A DNA stretch of 64,000 bases, from assembly GCF_003298505.1 (NCBI RefSeq), contig NZ_QNGB01000001.1, forward strand, positions 206,685 to 270,684, written 5' to 3'. The notes below the pieces were generated by a model. The model did not search any database and had not been told where the DNA came from. It worked only from the letters and a program-made list of their open reading frames with translations. This document shows positions 38,116-48,770 of the stretch, one piece after another. Made by a program: the position numbers and the translations under genes. Each line of letters opens with the position of its first letter. The stretch's first letter is position 1. This stretch comes from Roseovarius sp. TE539. GTDB lineage: Bacteria; Pseudomonadota; Alphaproteobacteria; Rhodobacterales; Rhodobacteraceae.

Positions 38116-39179
38116 GAAGCCTCCGAATAGGGTGGCAGTCTGTTCTTGCCCGGAAAATCGGGCAGAATGCGCATCAAGCCTACGCGCAGGCTCACCCAGG
38201 TGCTTCCCAGATAGGTGACAATGGCACCGAGAACCAGCAGCATGAGGGGAAGCGACAGCTCGCCCTCGCCAAGCCGCATCGCCCACGCCACGACAAGACC
38301 CAGATAAACGAGACCGGCGGTCAGGAAGGATCGCCGGTCAATGATCAATGCAAAGCCTGTGATCAGGATCAATGCCCCGATGGTAAGTGCCATACCTGCG
38401 CTGCCGCCAATGTTGTAGGCGGTCATCGCGAAGGTGTTCACCAAGGCCGGCGCGGCCAGAAGGTGCAGCCAGAACGCCGAACGGGCCATCCGCCCAAGGC
38501 GATGCGGGTCGCGTATATCGAACCACATGGCGGCAACCAGGGCCAAAGACCCGAAGACCAGCGTACCGATGGCCAGGCCGCCGCCCCGCCGCAGATCGAA
38601 AACATCTGCCAGCTCTTGCATGGACGTATCGGCGGCTGTCACCGCGCCGGTGATGCCGAAGACGACACCAAGACCGTAAACCCCGGCGAGAAACATTGAA
38701 AACGGCACCCGAAAGACACGATAATGCAGAAGCATCGCGGCAATGCCGATCAGGCCCAGGAACACGATGGTCAACCCGCTGTCATCGGGAACCCCGATCA
38801 CCGACAGGACCCAGATGGAAAGCAACCCCACAGCCTGGCCAAACCCGATCACGAGAACGATGGAGGGAAGCGTCATGCGCCGCCTCCTGGTGAAGTACAG
38901 TGCCCCGAGCCACGAACAGGCCGCGATCACGGCGGCAACGACGGGCATGCTTTGGGTTGCGGTTGCAAGCAGGGCGGCCCCTGCCAGCAGAAGCACGAGC
39001 CCCACCGATATGAAGATTTCGGCGAAGCCGCGGAAAAGCTCGAACGGTTCGTCCTCCGCCAGACCCTGTGCAAGGCGTCCGGCCCTGGAATGTGCCAGGC
39101 TTGTAAGGCGGGCGGCCTGGCTCTCGTCAATGATGCCCGCGGCGGCGGCGGCGCGAAGATCGTCCTCGGTCAGGGTCAT
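38112..39179 (-). CDS. DUF2157-like polytopic membrane protein between hslV and hslU
   Basis: This 355-residue protein starts with a soluble segment ([26 protein letters not shown], residues 2-27) like those heading DUF2157-type proteins, followed by roughly ten hydrophobic segments from residue 55 onward. No catalytic motif was recognised. Its start overlaps the hslV stop (ATGA) and its stop overlaps the hslU start (ATGA), so it is translationally wedged between two subunits of one protease. Function unknown; a role in membrane protein quality control is speculation. Confidence 0.75.
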   Translation of the reverse strand: MTLTEDDLRAAAAAGIIDESQAARLTSLAHSRAGRLAQGLAEDEPFELFRGFAEIFISVGLVLLLAGAALLATATQSMPVVAAVIAACSWLGALYFTRRRRMTLPSIVLVIGFGQAVGLLSIWVLSVIGVPDDSGLTIVFLGLIGIAAMLLHYRVFRVPFSMFLAGVYGLGVVFGITGAVTAADTSMQELADVFDLRRGGGLAIGTLVFGSLALVAAMWFDIRDPHRLGRMARSAFWLHLLAAPALVNTFAMTAYNIGGSAGMALTIGALILITGFALIIDRRSFLTAGLVYLGLVVAWAMRLGEGELSLPLMLLVLGAIVTYLGSTWVSLRVGLMRILPDFPGKNRLPPYSEAS

Positions 39180-39739
39180 TGGTGCGCCCCGATGGTTTCC
39201 ACGGTGAGGTTTCCGTTCGTGTAGACACAGATATCGGCGGCGATTTCCATGGCTGCCCGCGCGATCTCTTCTGCGGTCCGGTCGCTGTCCATCATGCCGC
39301 GGGCGGCGGCAAGTGCGTAATTTCCGCCTGAGCCGATGGCGGCGACGTCATGTTCGGGCTCAAGCACGTCGCCGGCCCCCGTGACCATGTAAACCTGCTC
39401 GCCGTCGGTGACGATCAGCATCGCCTCGAGCTTCTGCAGATACTTGTCCGTCCGCCAGTCCTTGGCGAGATCCACACACGCGCGCTGCAACTGTCCCGGT
39501 GTCGCCTCAAGCTTGGATTCAAGCCGTTCAAGCAGGGCGAAGGCATCCGCGGTGGAGCCTGCGAAACCTGCCACAACATCATGACCGCCGGGTCGGAGCC
39601 TGCGGACTTTCCGGGCACTCCCCTTGATGACAGTCTGCCCGAGGCTGACCTGCCCATCGCCGGCGACCACAACTTCGCCTCCCTTCTTCACGCCGATGAT
39701 CGTCGTGCCGTGCCAGCCGGGAAATGCGTCATCCGACAT
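39176..39739 (-). CDS. hslV: ATP-dependent protease proteolytic subunit HslV
   Basis: This 187-residue threonine protease forms the HslVU core. After a short propeptide ([11 protein letters not shown]) comes [10 protein letters not shown]; the first Thr should become the catalytic N-terminus after processing. Family segments include [26 protein letters not shown] and [23 protein letters not shown] lies just before the ATG. It heads the operon hslV-membrane protein-hslU, all with ATGA overlaps. Confidence 0.95.
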   Translation of the reverse strand: MSDDAFPGWHGTTIIGVKKGGEVVVAGDGQVSLGQTVIKGSARKVRRLRPGGHDVVAGFAGSTADAFALLERLESKLEATPGQLQRACVDLAKDWRTDKYLQKLEAMLIVTDGEQVYMVTGAGDVLEPEHDVAAIGSGGNYALAAARGMMDSDRTAEEIARAAMEIAADICVYTNGNLTVETIGAHQ

Positions 39740-39809
39740 GATGGCCTCCTGTCGTTTCACCTTGTATGCATGCGGACTACACGGCCTGCAAGCGCGGAAA
39801 GGTGAGCCG

Positions 39810-39841
39810 AAACCAAAGAGGGGCGCCAATCGCGGCGCCCC
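39810..39841 (-). terminator. Rho-independent terminator of trxA
   Basis: A perfect 8-bp GC-only stem (GGGGCGCC / GGCGCCCC, 39820-39841) with a 6-nt loop lies 27 nt past the trxA stop. On the minus strand it is followed by CTCTTTGGTT, a partly U-rich tail. It should separate trxA from hslV. Confidence 0.65.
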
Positions 39842-39868
39842 GTGACAGTGCATTTTCGGGCAGTGGGT

Positions 39869-40189
39869 TCAGATGGATTCCTTGATCCAGCTCTCAAGCG
39901 CGGCCTTGGGTCGTGCGCCCGCCATGTTCGAAACGACCTCGCCATTCTTGAAGATGAAGAGCGCGGGAATGCCGCGCACGCCCATCTGAACGGCAGTATT
40001 GGGATTGCTGTCAACATCGACCTTGGCAACCTTGATCTGGCCTTCCAATTCCGATGAAAGTTCTTCCAGCGCCGGGCCGATCTGCTTGCATGGGCCACAC
40101 CACTCCGCCCAGAAATCCACGACAACGGGAATTTCGGAATTCTTTACTTCGGACTCGAAGGTATCATCGGTCACGGCGACAGTGGACAT
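39869..40189 (-). CDS. trxA: Thioredoxin
   Basis: This 106-residue thioredoxin has the active-site WCGPCK motif (about residues 30-35) and the cis-Pro segment [12 protein letters not shown]. It is a general cytoplasmic dithiol reductant. The start MSTVAV was chosen because GGGAGA lies 6 nt upstream; an ATG two codons earlier would abut the Shine-Dalgarno. It lies 59 nt downstream of addA on the same strand and is followed by a strong hairpin terminator. Confidence 0.95.
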   Translation of the reverse strand: MSTVAVTDDTFESEVKNSEIPVVVDFWAEWCGPCKQIGPALEELSSELEGQIKVAKVDVDSNPNTAVQMGVRGIPALFIFKNGEVVSNMAGARPKAALESWIKESI

Positions 40190-40248
40190 GGTCATTCTCC
40201 CGGGAGTGTGTGTCTGAGAGGCGAACGTAGGCAGGGTCGCGGGCAACG

Positions 40249-43200
40249 TCAAGGCGGGGGCGCCGCCCGAAGAGCCGCTCTCACCATATCGTGCGGCAAT
40301 GGCATCAGCGTCGCTGTCCGTGTCCAAAGAAGGGCTGTCCTCACCGACTTCCTCGGATAAATCGCGCCGAGCATCTCCGAGTAGGCACCCATCTGCCGCA
40401 ACAGGCCGTCGGGCACATCCGTCACGCTGTCTGGCACCATCGCGTTGGTCTTGAAGTCCACGGCAAGGACATGGTCCGGGCGGATCAGAAGGCGGTCTAT
40501 CGTGCCGTGACCCCGCATTCCTTCATCGGATATCGGTGCCGTGACCGCCACCTCGGTCAGGGCGTCCCGGGAGAAAAGATCAGCAAGACAGGGCTTTTCG
40601 AGCACATTCACGGCTTCGGACAGAAGCAGTTCCAGTTCCCGTCCTTTGGCCTGATCCGGCCCGCCTTCAAGAAGACTGGCAGCCGTGGAGGGCCATTCCT
40701 GCCGGGAGACCCGCGGCAGAACCTCCAGAAGCCTGTGAATCTGTCTTCCGCGCCGTTTCGCGGCCTCCTCGTCCAGACCCTCCTCTCCGGCAAGAGCCTT
40801 TGAACCGCCCAATTCCGACGGTGCAACCGTCTTTGCCCGAGCAGGCGCGGCCGGGGCGGATCGGCTGTAGAAGGACTCAAGATCCGGGTATGCATCCGGC
40901 TCGGGATATCCCGTTTCGATCTGTGATCCGGCCCAGTCTCCTTCTTGGTGCCGCAGGCCCTCGCCGCCCTCGAACGACTGTTTCATCGCACCGGCGGTTT
41001 CCATGCCGGTCCTCACCTTTTCATACCACGTGTCACCGGACTTGCCGAAATCACCATGCGCCGCGACGATCAGCCATTTTTCGGCTCGGGTCATCGCCAC
41101 GTAAAGCAGGCGGTCGCGTTCTGCCCGTCGTGCCCGCTTCATCCCTTCGATGGTTTCGCTCACCCTCTGCGGTGTCTCGTGAGAGGCGCTCCGCCAGAGC
41201 GCTGTGCCGTCTTCGCCACGAATTATATGATCATCCATGGTCAGGTTGCGCTGACCGGTTTCGGGCAAGATGACGACAGGGGATTCAAGCCCCTTGGCCC
41301 CGTGAACCGTCATGACGCGGATACGGTTCCCGGCGTTGTCCATCTGGCGTTTGATCTCGAGTTCGTCGGTTTCCATCCAAACGAGGAACCCCGTCAGGCT
41401 GTCAACTGCCTGTGTTTCGTAGGCCAGGGCCTGGGACAGAAGCGCGTCGAGTCCGTCCTCGGCCTCGTTGCCGAGACGAGCCAGCAAGCGCCGGCGTCCG
41501 TCATGCCGAATCAGGATCCGTTCAATAAGGTCATAGGGGCGAAGGTAGTCCGTTTGTGCCCTGAGATCCTGCAAAATCGCCATAGTCTCGGGAAAGGCGT
41601 CCGCCCGGGCACGCAACGCCGGCCATAAGTGTCTTTCCGTCCGTTTGTGAGCCAGATCGTAAAGTTCCGCTTCGGACCATCCGAACAGGGGGGACCGCAG
41701 TGCCGCGGCAAGCGAAAGACTGTCTTCAGGCAAGGCAAGGAAGGACAGCAACGCACCGATATCGCGCACCGCGAGTTCCGCACCCACTCTGAGACGGTCC
41801 GCGCCGGCCACGGACAGCCCCCTTGCCTTGCAGGCCCGGATCAGCTCGTGAAAGAGAACAGAACGGCGTTGCACCAGGATCAGGAAATCACCGGGTGCGA
41901 CGGGCCGCATGCGCCATCCGCCGTCGCCATCGGGTGCTTCCGGAATCCGGGCACCATCCTTGATCATTTGCGTGATCGAATCGGCAATCCGATGGGCCAG
42001 GGTGATCGCCGGAGCGTTTCCGGCCGGTTGATCCAGCGGGGAATACCAGGGCTGATCGTCGTCGTCCGGCGGGGGCGGCACGACCGGCCACAAATCCACC
42101 CGTCCGGGCAAGGTGGACTTGAACGCCCTGTGTGTCTGCGCCGCCGAAAAGCCGGAGCCTTCGGACCCTGCGAAGGTGTGATCCACGACAGACAGGATCG
42201 CGCCGGCCGACCGGAAGGAATATTCCATTTCCATGCGCTGAAGGGGTGTTCCGGTGTTTTCCAGACGTGCCGCGAAATCGCACTGCATCCTGTCAAAGGC
42301 GTCCGGATCCGCGCCCTGGAATGAATAAATGGATTGCTTCTTGTCTCCGACAACGAAAATGGTCCGGTGTCTGTCTGATAGCGCGCCCTGCCCGCTGGTG
42401 AATTCCTGTGCCAGCCTTTCGATGATCTGCCACTGGACCGGGCTTGTATCCTGGGCTTCATCAACAAGGATATGGTCTATACCGCCATCAATCCGATAGA
42501 GAACCCAGGCCGCCACATCCGGGTTGGTCAGAAGATCGCGCGTCCTGAGGATAAGATCATCGAAGTCGAGCCACCCCTTCTTCTGTTTCGCCTGATCGTA
42601 TTCGGACAGGAAAAGATGCGCGAAATCGTGAAGAGCCCCGGTTTTCTCCAGTGTCGCCATGGCAAGACGGGCTTCGCGCGCGTCCGCCACTCTCTCCATC
42701 CAGGCATTGAGCTCCTCGGAAAGGTCACCAAGCCTCTTGCGGAGCGCCTTTGTCGGAAAGGGCTGCCTTGTCACGTCCGGGGTCTTGGGTGCGAACGCGT
42801 TGTCACCGGACTTGAGCAGAAACACATCCTCCAGAACCGGCAACGCCGTGATGTCCAGCGTGTCGATGCAGGCCAGTTTCCCGCCACCATCACGGTCGTT
42901 GGAACCGCTTTCCAGAAGGGCGGGAACAAGCTGTTCCAGCAGCGGCCCTTCATGACCGTGAAACACCGCCGCTGCGATGCTTTCGTTGTCCTGCCCATCG
43001 GCCAGGCCCAGTGAATGCCGCAAGGCTGTATGGTCACACCGGTCAGTGAAGGCTGTCCTGTGGCGCACGATCTCGGCCGTCAGACCCTCCAGGGATTCCC
43101 CGGGATAGTGTCTTGCGATGCCCCGCAAAATCGGGGATTTCGGACCGGCCGCGATATCCTCCGCGATTTCGGCACGCAAACGCGCGGCGGTGCGATCCTC

Positions 43201-43644
43201 CATTTCGGAAAACTGAGGGCTGACGCCGGATTCGAGAGGAAAACGCCGTAACAGAGACGCACAGAACGAATGAATCGTCTGAATTTTCAACCCGCCGGGT
43301 GTTTCGATCGCACGCGCGAACAGACGCCGCGCGTCCTGAAGCGCGGTATCAGGCAACGGTCCCTCCAGGCCAAGGGCATCAAGCGCCCGGGTCAATTCGC
43401 TGTCGGGCAGCATCGCCCAGCTGCCGAGCCGGGCGAAAAGCCGGTTCTGCATCTCGCTCGCCGCTGCCTTTGTATATGTCAGGCACAGGACATGCTGCGG
43501 ATCGACCCCGTCCAGAAGCAGGCGCGCGACCCGGTCGGTCAGAACCCGGGTCTTGCCGGAGCCGGCATTCGCGGACAACCATGTCGAGCGGTCGGGGCGG
43601 GCCGCGTCGATCTGACGTTGGCTGGCGGGATCGTGCTTTTTCAT
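40249..43644 (-). CDS. addA: Double-strand break repair helicase-nuclease AddA
   Basis: This 1131-residue subunit of the AddAB complex resects DNA double-strand breaks for RecA loading. The N-terminal UvrD-like helicase has motif [14 protein letters not shown] (about residues 23-35), motif [16 protein letters not shown], and later [15 protein letters not shown]. The C-terminal RecB-type nuclease has AVDFKTN and QMGAYSEML, giving the Asp-x-Lys and Gln-x-x-x-Tyr residues. The start overlaps the addB stop (ATGA). Confidence 0.95.
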   Translation of the reverse strand: MKKHDPASQRQIDAARPDRSTWLSANAGSGKTRVLTDRVARLLLDGVDPQHVLCLTYTKAAASEMQNRLFARLGSWAMLPDSELTRALDALGLEGPLPDTALQDARRLFARAIETPGGLKIQTIHSFCASLLRRFPLESGVSPQFSEMEDRTAARLRAEIAEDIAAGPKSPILRGIARHYPGESLEGLTAEIVRHRTAFTDRCDHTALRHSLGLADGQDNESIAAAVFHGHEGPLLEQLVPALLESGSNDRDGGGKLACIDTLDITALPVLEDVFLLKSGDNAFAPKTPDVTRQPFPTKALRKRLGDLSEELNAWMERVADAREARLAMATLEKTGALHDFAHLFLSEYDQAKQKKGWLDFDDLILRTRDLLTNPDVAAWVLYRIDGGIDHILVDEAQDTSPVQWQIIERLAQEFTSGQGALSDRHRTIFVVGDKKQSIYSFQGADPDAFDRMQCDFAARLENTGTPLQRMEMEYSFRSAGAILSVVDHTFAGSEGSGFSAAQTHRAFKSTLPGRVDLWPVVPPPPDDDDQPWYSPLDQPAGNAPAITLAHRIADSITQMIKDGARIPEAPDGDGGWRMRPVAPGDFLILVQRRSVLFHELIRACKARGLSVAGADRLRVGAELAVRDIGALLSFLALPEDSLSLAAALRSPLFGWSEAELYDLAHKRTERHLWPALRARADAFPETMAILQDLRAQTDYLRPYDLIERILIRHDGRRRLLARLGNEAEDGLDALLSQALAYETQAVDSLTGFLVWMETDELEIKRQMDNAGNRIRVMTVHGAKGLESPVVILPETGQRNLTMDDHIIRGEDGTALWRSASHETPQRVSETIEGMKRARRAERDRLLYVAMTRAEKWLIVAAHGDFGKSGDTWYEKVRTGMETAGAMKQSFEGGEGLRHQEGDWAGSQIETGYPEPDAYPDLESFYSRSAPAAPARAKTVAPSELGGSKALAGEEGLDEEAAKRRGRQIHRLLEVLPRVSRQEWPSTAASLLEGGPDQAKGRELELLLSEAVNVLEKPCLADLFSRDALTEVAVTAPISDEGMRGHGTIDRLLIRPDHVLAVDFKTNAMVPDSVTDVPDGLLRQMGAYSEMLGAIYPRKSVRTALLWTRTATLMPLPHDMVRAALRAAPPP

Positions 43645-46574
43645 TCAAGCCTCGTTTTCCGCGGTGCTGCGGTCATGTCCCATTCGCCGTAGCGTGCAAG
43701 ATGATCGAAATCGCCGGGTTCCCGCATGGTGCGGTCCATCCGACGTGATGTGTACCCCTGGTCATGCTCCATGTACGCGCTGATCAACTTCCGAAAGTCA
43801 TGCAATGTCTCTTCGGTCGGAGTTTCTTCCAGCGGAACAGGCTGTTCCACGGGCTTGGTACCAAGCCCGATAAACGCGGCACCCGCCACCGGAGCCGCGT
43901 CCAACGGGCCGAAACCCGCTCGCTCCGCGATGACCGCCTCAAGCAGCAATTGCTTGTCGAAGAGTTTCTGTTCCTTGGCCCCGGGCGGTGTTCCGGTCTT
44001 GTAATCATAGATCCAGACCCGGCCTTGCGGATCCAGATCCACCCGATCAGCGGTTGCGGTCAGCGTGAAGGAGGGATCGGACAGTTCCAGAACCCCCTTT
44101 TGTTCCAACGCCACGGGATCCCCCCGCGCCCGCCTCTGCGCCTCCGTTTCCACAAACCAGCCGGCGACACGTTCAAGCCGGGCCTGCCACAGGATACGCG
44201 CCTCCGCCCAGCTTACCTTGTCACGCAGAATGCTCTCGGCCGTGTCGAGCAGAACGGCCTCCGTGCGACGTTGCGGCGCGTCACGCGTGTCGCGAATGAA
44301 GCGTTCAAGAACGTCGTGAAGGATCGTGCCGCGTAGAAGCGCATCGGGCGCACGCATCAATGGGTCCAGCGGCCTGAGCCGCAGAACGTGCCGCGCGTAG
44401 ATATGATAGGGATCCCGGATCAATTTCTGTATCGCGGTTACCGGAAGCTGTGTCGGCCGTGCGTCCGGGGGCGGGCAGGGCGACGGCCGCGGCGCGGGCT
44501 CCGCGCTCTCCGTCGCTTCCAGAATTGTCGCCCGCGACAGCCATTTCTTTCCGCGTTGCCGGGCCGCCTGAAGAGCCAGACTGCCACCCTGTTCGGGCAA
44601 GCCATCCAGCAGGTTCATCAACCGGTTCAGCCACCTTGAGGCGACGGTTTGCGCATCGTCGGACCGGATCGACCGGCTTAGCCACACCTCGGATGCCAGT
44701 GCCGCCTGCTGGAAGTCGTGGGCGGCCAGCCCGATCCGGCGTTCGGGAAGCAGAAGCCCGGCCTGTTGGCGCAGCGAACGGTTGAGCCACGGGTCCGGTT
44801 GGGACGGTTCGGGCCAGCTGCCCTCGTTCAGCCCTGCGAGAATCAACAGGTCGGCCCCCTGGACACGCGCTTCCAGGGTGCCCCAGATACGGATCCCGGG
44901 ATGTGCGGCGCTTGATTGATGGACTTCCTCGCGGGACAGGACACTGGTGAAGAGGGCGCTGTAATCCGACGCGTTGATCGGTCCGCCATGCGGTGCGGAT
45001 TCGGCAAGCGCATCGACCGCCCGGCGCGCCACTGTTCCAGCCTCCTCGCACCATAGAGTGCCGCTGCCGGTGTCGGAACTGCCGCTGGCAAGGGTCTCTG
45101 CAAGGGCCAAATGCTCGGTGACCCGCTCCTCAAGGGGCCGTTCCCCCCCGTCATCGTGAACCGAGAGGGCCTTGCCGATCCATGCCGCCCAGGCGGCCGC
45201 ATCGCCTTTCTGGTTCGCGGCCCATCCAAGGATGTCTTCCGGCCCGGGATACGGCGGCCCGTCGCGGCGAAGGTGCAGTTCCAGTTTCCGCGTAAGCAGG
45301 AGGTGCCCGCCCCGGCCGTTGCCCGAATGGGTAAGCGGGTGCTTGAGAAGTGTCAGAAGCGTCGCGGCGGAAACCGGATGGCCATGGAGGTCGGCAACGT
45401 GGCGTAGGAACCGGCCGGGCGGGGAAAGGTGCAGGGGCTGCCCCGCGCTGTCATCCGGCAGGATACCCCACCGGTCGAGAGACGCAGCGACCTGACGTGT
45501 CAGAGTCCGGTCCGGCGTTACAAGGGCTGCGGTCTGTCCCTCCTCGGCCGCTTTTCTCAGACGCATTGCGATCGCGAGTGCCTCCTGCCGGGCAGATGGC
45601 GCCTCCAGCAAAGTGACATTTTCCATCGCCGTATCGATGTCCCGAAGCCGCGGGCCATCGCGCAACCATTGATCGGTCACTGGCGCGGGCCTGAGCGCCA
45701 GCGAAAGAAGCTTGTTGCGTGCCGGTACGGGTGGTGAAGCAGGCGTCCAGCGCCTGACCATGCCGGCAGTCAGCCCAAGCTGACCCAGGAAGGCATGAAA
45801 CCTGTATTGCGGATGATCTTCGGAATGCAGCGGATCGTCCAGTTCCTTCCACACGTCCTCGGGGGTGTCGAAATCGAAACCCGGAAGCAGGACAGCGCCT
45901 TGTGGCAACTGTGCCACTGCACACATGAGCATTCGCGTTGCGCCACGCGACCCGGTTGATCCCGCCACGATGACCGGGTGTTCCGGCGGACTGGATTGCC
46001 AGAGCCGAGACAGCGACTCGACGACCATGCGTTGCCGTGCTTCTGTGCCGGGTCGGTCGCTGCCGGCGTCGAAATAGGGCCGCACGATGTTCAGGAATGT
46101 CCTGATGCGGGCCCAGTGACCGGATTGATCGCTGACATCGAGCCTGTCGATAACATCCGGCGAAACCCCTTCGCCATGCATCTCGTCCATCAGTCCGGCA
46201 AGACTGTCCGCCAGATCGTAAATGGCCGCACGCGGTGCTATATCGGGCTCCCTGTCGAGAAGCGACGCTACAAGCCGCGCCAGCTCCAGCCGGCGTTCGA
46301 GGGGAGGTGCGGCGGCCGGTATCCCGCTCAGGTTCCAGGTCTCCCCGATATCCGTCACCAGACTTATCCGGGGCATGAGACATGGAGGGCCGGCATCGAA
46401 AAGGTCGCGCAGCCTTCGTGCCGTCCGCCGCGTGTTCACGATGATCTGCGTGCGCGCCAATGTCTCCGGAGGTTTCCCGTCCAGCCGGGTCCGCAGACCG
46501 CGCAGAAGCTCCCCGGCGAAATCCGTACCGGGCGGCAGGCCAAAGACCCGGGCATGTTCCGCGGGCTCAAACAT
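43641..46574 (-). CDS. addB: Double-strand break repair protein AddB
   Basis: This 977-residue partner of AddA has an inactive helicase-like N-terminal region and a C-terminal RecB-like nuclease domain ([14 protein letters not shown] near residue 875, with the Asp-x-Lys pair). Together with AddA it processes broken DNA ends, an alternative to RecBCD. The start MFEPAEH overlaps the murU-like stop by 8 nt; a 26-residue upstream extension lies inside that gene and is not family-like. It is in the operon tsaE-amgK-murU-addB-addA, probably reaching trxA. Confidence 0.92.
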   Translation of the reverse strand: MFEPAEHARVFGLPPGTDFAGELLRGLRTRLDGKPPETLARTQIIVNTRRTARRLRDLFDAGPPCLMPRISLVTDIGETWNLSGIPAAAPPLERRLELARLVASLLDREPDIAPRAAIYDLADSLAGLMDEMHGEGVSPDVIDRLDVSDQSGHWARIRTFLNIVRPYFDAGSDRPGTEARQRMVVESLSRLWQSSPPEHPVIVAGSTGSRGATRMLMCAVAQLPQGAVLLPGFDFDTPEDVWKELDDPLHSEDHPQYRFHAFLGQLGLTAGMVRRWTPASPPVPARNKLLSLALRPAPVTDQWLRDGPRLRDIDTAMENVTLLEAPSARQEALAIAMRLRKAAEEGQTAALVTPDRTLTRQVAASLDRWGILPDDSAGQPLHLSPPGRFLRHVADLHGHPVSAATLLTLLKHPLTHSGNGRGGHLLLTRKLELHLRRDGPPYPGPEDILGWAANQKGDAAAWAAWIGKALSVHDDGGERPLEERVTEHLALAETLASGSSDTGSGTLWCEEAGTVARRAVDALAESAPHGGPINASDYSALFTSVLSREEVHQSSAAHPGIRIWGTLEARVQGADLLILAGLNEGSWPEPSQPDPWLNRSLRQQAGLLLPERRIGLAAHDFQQAALASEVWLSRSIRSDDAQTVASRWLNRLMNLLDGLPEQGGSLALQAARQRGKKWLSRATILEATESAEPAPRPSPCPPPDARPTQLPVTAIQKLIRDPYHIYARHVLRLRPLDPLMRAPDALLRGTILHDVLERFIRDTRDAPQRRTEAVLLDTAESILRDKVSWAEARILWQARLERVAGWFVETEAQRRARGDPVALEQKGVLELSDPSFTLTATADRVDLDPQGRVWIYDYKTGTPPGAKEQKLFDKQLLLEAVIAERAGFGPLDAAPVAGAAFIGLGTKPVEQPVPLEETPTEETLHDFRKLISAYMEHDQGYTSRRMDRTMREPGDFDHLARYGEWDMTAAPRKTRLE

Positions 46575-47259
46575 CGTGGTGGTGAAGCATGGCTTCGGCG
46601 GCGCTGATACCCTCGGGGTTTCCGGCGTCGGCCCAGTGGCCGGGATAGGCAATCGCGTGCAAAGTACCCTGCGTCAACATCGCATCCCAGATCTCGTTCA
46701 TGGAAAAAGGGGCCTCCGGCATCTCTGCCACTCTTTCCGTTTCAAGGATCTGCGCGCCGGTAAAAATCAGGGAACCATCGCGCCTTGCGCGCCCGTCGCG
46801 GCCCACTTCGAAATCACCCGGTCCGGCATGCCCGTGTGCCCGGCCGGCCGGAACACACAAAAGCAGGGCCTCCATCGCTCCGGGCCGCCATGCGCGCCGC
46901 AGGCACTCCAGAGGGTTCGGCCCCTTCCAGACGGCATCGGTGTTCATCGTGAAGACCGGACCATCACCCAGCAGCGGCAGGGCGGCCCTTAATCCTCCGC
47001 CGGTATCCAGTATGTCCGGCTGCTCCCATGAAAGCACCACATCGCGGTCCGCAAGGTGGCTTGCCAGCGCATGCGGCTTGTAGTGCAGGTTCGCCACGAT
47101 CCTTGCCGGGGCGATGCCGTTCACCTGTTCGAGAGCATGATCAATCAGCGGAACGCCGGCAACGGGCACAAGCGGTTTGGGGCGGTCCGCGGTAAGTGGA
47201 CCCATCCGGGTGCCGAAACCGGCGGCGAAAAGCATTACGCTGTCGGGACTGTCGCGCAT
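46567..47259 (-). CDS. murU: N-acetylmuramate-1-phosphate uridylyltransferase (MurU-like nucleotidyltransferase)
   Basis: This 230-residue sugar-1-phosphate nucleotidyltransferase should convert MurNAc-1-phosphate to UDP-MurNAc in the cell-wall recycling shortcut. It has the signature [26 protein letters not shown] at the N-terminus and FTMNTDAVW in the metal-binding region. The assignment to MurU rests on the family and on the adjacent amgK gene, the classical partner. The start may be at 47259 (25-nt overlap with amgK) or the ATG at 47235 in a TAATG junction. Confidence 0.85.
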   Translation of the reverse strand: MRDSPDSVMLFAAGFGTRMGPLTADRPKPLVPVAGVPLIDHALEQVNGIAPARIVANLHYKPHALASHLADRDVVLSWEQPDILDTGGGLRAALPLLGDGPVFTMNTDAVWKGPNPLECLRRAWRPGAMEALLLCVPAGRAHGHAGPGDFEVGRDGRARRDGSLIFTGAQILETERVAEMPEAPFSMNEIWDAMLTQGTLHAIAYPGHWADAGNPEGISAAEAMLHHHDV

Positions 47260-48254
47260 CCGGATTTCAACCTGTTCAGGATTTCGGCTGTGGGTTCAGG
47301 CAATACATCATGGACTGCTGGCGCAACAGAGGTCATCGACGGGTGGGCAAGATCGCGTTGCAGAAGGGACCATACCCGCGGGATCAGATCGACGTAGTGT
47401 GGTTTGCCGTCACGCAGGCAGAGCCGGGCGAAGACACCGATTATACGAAGGTTCCGCTGTACACCAAGACAGTGATAGGCGGCTTCGAAAGCCTCCGGAT
47501 GCACTGTACCGGAGTCCTGAAAATGCGCCAGCATGGCGGACTCCACGGACACGGGCACGTCGCGCCGCGCGTCCTGCAACAGCGAAACGAGATCGTAGGC
47601 ACCATGGCCGCACATCGCGTCCTGAAAATCCAGAAGACCGACCCGTGCGTTGCCCTTGCGATCAGGCAGCCAAAGCAGGTTTTCGGCATGGTAATCCCTG
47701 AGGATCACCACATCCCTCCGGCTCGCGTGTCGGTCAAGCAGGGGACGGAAGCGGCTGATGAAATTCTCGCGCGCGGCCATGTCCGGCCCGTTAGCGGACC
47801 GCAGGTACCAGTCAAAGGCAAGTGCCGAGAGATCTGCCATCAATTCCGCCGTGTAAACCCCGAGTCTGGAAGGCGGATCATGACGGTGCAAATGAATGAG
47901 AAGGTCCGTTGCGGCGTAATAGAGCCTCTCCTCTTTGCCGGGGTCGGCATGAATGACCCGTCCGAACAGGTCGTCGCCCAGATCCTCCAGCAACAGGAAG
48001 CCGTGAACCTCGTCCGAGGCAAGTATGCGCGGCGCACTGAGCCCCAGATCCGCCAGGTACCGCGCAATTCGCATGAATGGTGCGACATCCTCGCCTTGCT
48101 CGCGCGGTGCATCCATCAGGACCGCGGTGTCATCCCCGCAGCGCAGCCGCAGATACCGCCTGTTTGACGCATCACCTGCAATCACCGAAGTCGCGGCGTT
48201 CGCCCAGCCCGCCTTTGCAAGGAACTTTCCTGCGTCGTGATCACGGTCATTCAT
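47235..48254 (-). CDS. amgK: Anomeric N-acetylmuramate/N-acetylglucosamine kinase AmgK
   Basis: This 339-residue aminoglycoside-phosphotransferase-fold kinase phosphorylates recovered MurNAc and GlcNAc at C1. The kinase motifs are [13 protein letters not shown] with the catalytic Asp, and [17 protein letters not shown] with the metal-binding Asp. Paired with MurU it makes UDP-MurNAc directly from recycled muropeptide sugar, bypassing MurA; in pseudomonads this gives intrinsic fosfomycin tolerance. The start overlaps the tsaE stop by 8 nt. Confidence 0.88.
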   Translation of the reverse strand: MNDRDHDAGKFLAKAGWANAATSVIAGDASNRRYLRLRCGDDTAVLMDAPREQGEDVAPFMRIARYLADLGLSAPRILASDEVHGFLLLEDLGDDLFGRVIHADPGKEERLYYAATDLLIHLHRHDPPSRLGVYTAELMADLSALAFDWYLRSANGPDMAARENFISRFRPLLDRHASRRDVVILRDYHAENLLWLPDRKGNARVGLLDFQDAMCGHGAYDLVSLLQDARRDVPVSVESAMLAHFQDSGTVHPEAFEAAYHCLGVQRNLRIIGVFARLCLRDGKPHYVDLIPRVWSLLQRDLAHPSMTSVAPAVHDVLPEPTAEILNRLKSGCATVPTA

Positions 48255-48729
48255 GAAGAAGGGCGTCCCGTATCGTCTTGTCCCAGCGTGGATCGGTCCA
48301 GGCAAGGATCATGCGGCGGCCAATGTCGTTATCGGTGGCAACCAGGGTCAGGCAAAGTGCTGTCCCGGGCGTGAGCGGGCCCAGCCGGTCCGGCCATTCA
48401 ACCAGGCAGATCGCATCGGAAAAAGCCTCGCTCAACCCGGTTTCCTCGATTTCCTCGGCGCTTCCCAGACGATACAGGTCAGCATGCCAGATCTCCGGGC
48501 CTTGTTTAGACGTGTAAGTCTGTACCAGCGTGTAGGTGGGTGACGGAACGTCTTCAGGCGCGGGCAGTGACGCCTGTATGAGACAGCGGGCAAAATGGGT
48601 CTTGCCAGCGCCCAAATCACCCCCGAGAAGGATCACGTCACCGGCGTGCAAGAACGGTGCCAGAGCCTGCGCGCAGCGGCAGGTTTCATCTGGCGAGGCA
48701 AGGTGCAGTTCATGGTGTCTTGTGGTCAT
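48247..48729 (-). CDS. tsaE: tRNA threonylcarbamoyladenosine biosynthesis ATPase TsaE
   Basis: This 160-residue ATPase helps TsaB-TsaD form t6A37 in tRNAs. Walker A is LGGDLGAGKTHFAR (about residues 35-48), followed by SPTYTLVQTY and the acidic WHADLYRLGSAEEIEETGL segment. It heads the leftward series tsaE-amgK-murU-addB-addA. The stop overlaps amgK by 8 nt. A 41-nt gap separates it from the upstream PAS gene. Confidence 0.93.
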   Translation of the reverse strand: MTTRHHELHLASPDETCRCAQALAPFLHAGDVILLGGDLGAGKTHFARCLIQASLPAPEDVPSPTYTLVQTYTSKQGPEIWHADLYRLGSAEEIEETGLSEAFSDAICLVEWPDRLGPLTPGTALCLTLVATDNDIGRRMILAWTDPRWDKTIRDALLHE

Positions 48730-48770
48730 TGCCCGACACTACACGTGCCGGACCGGCCTGCAACAAGTGA

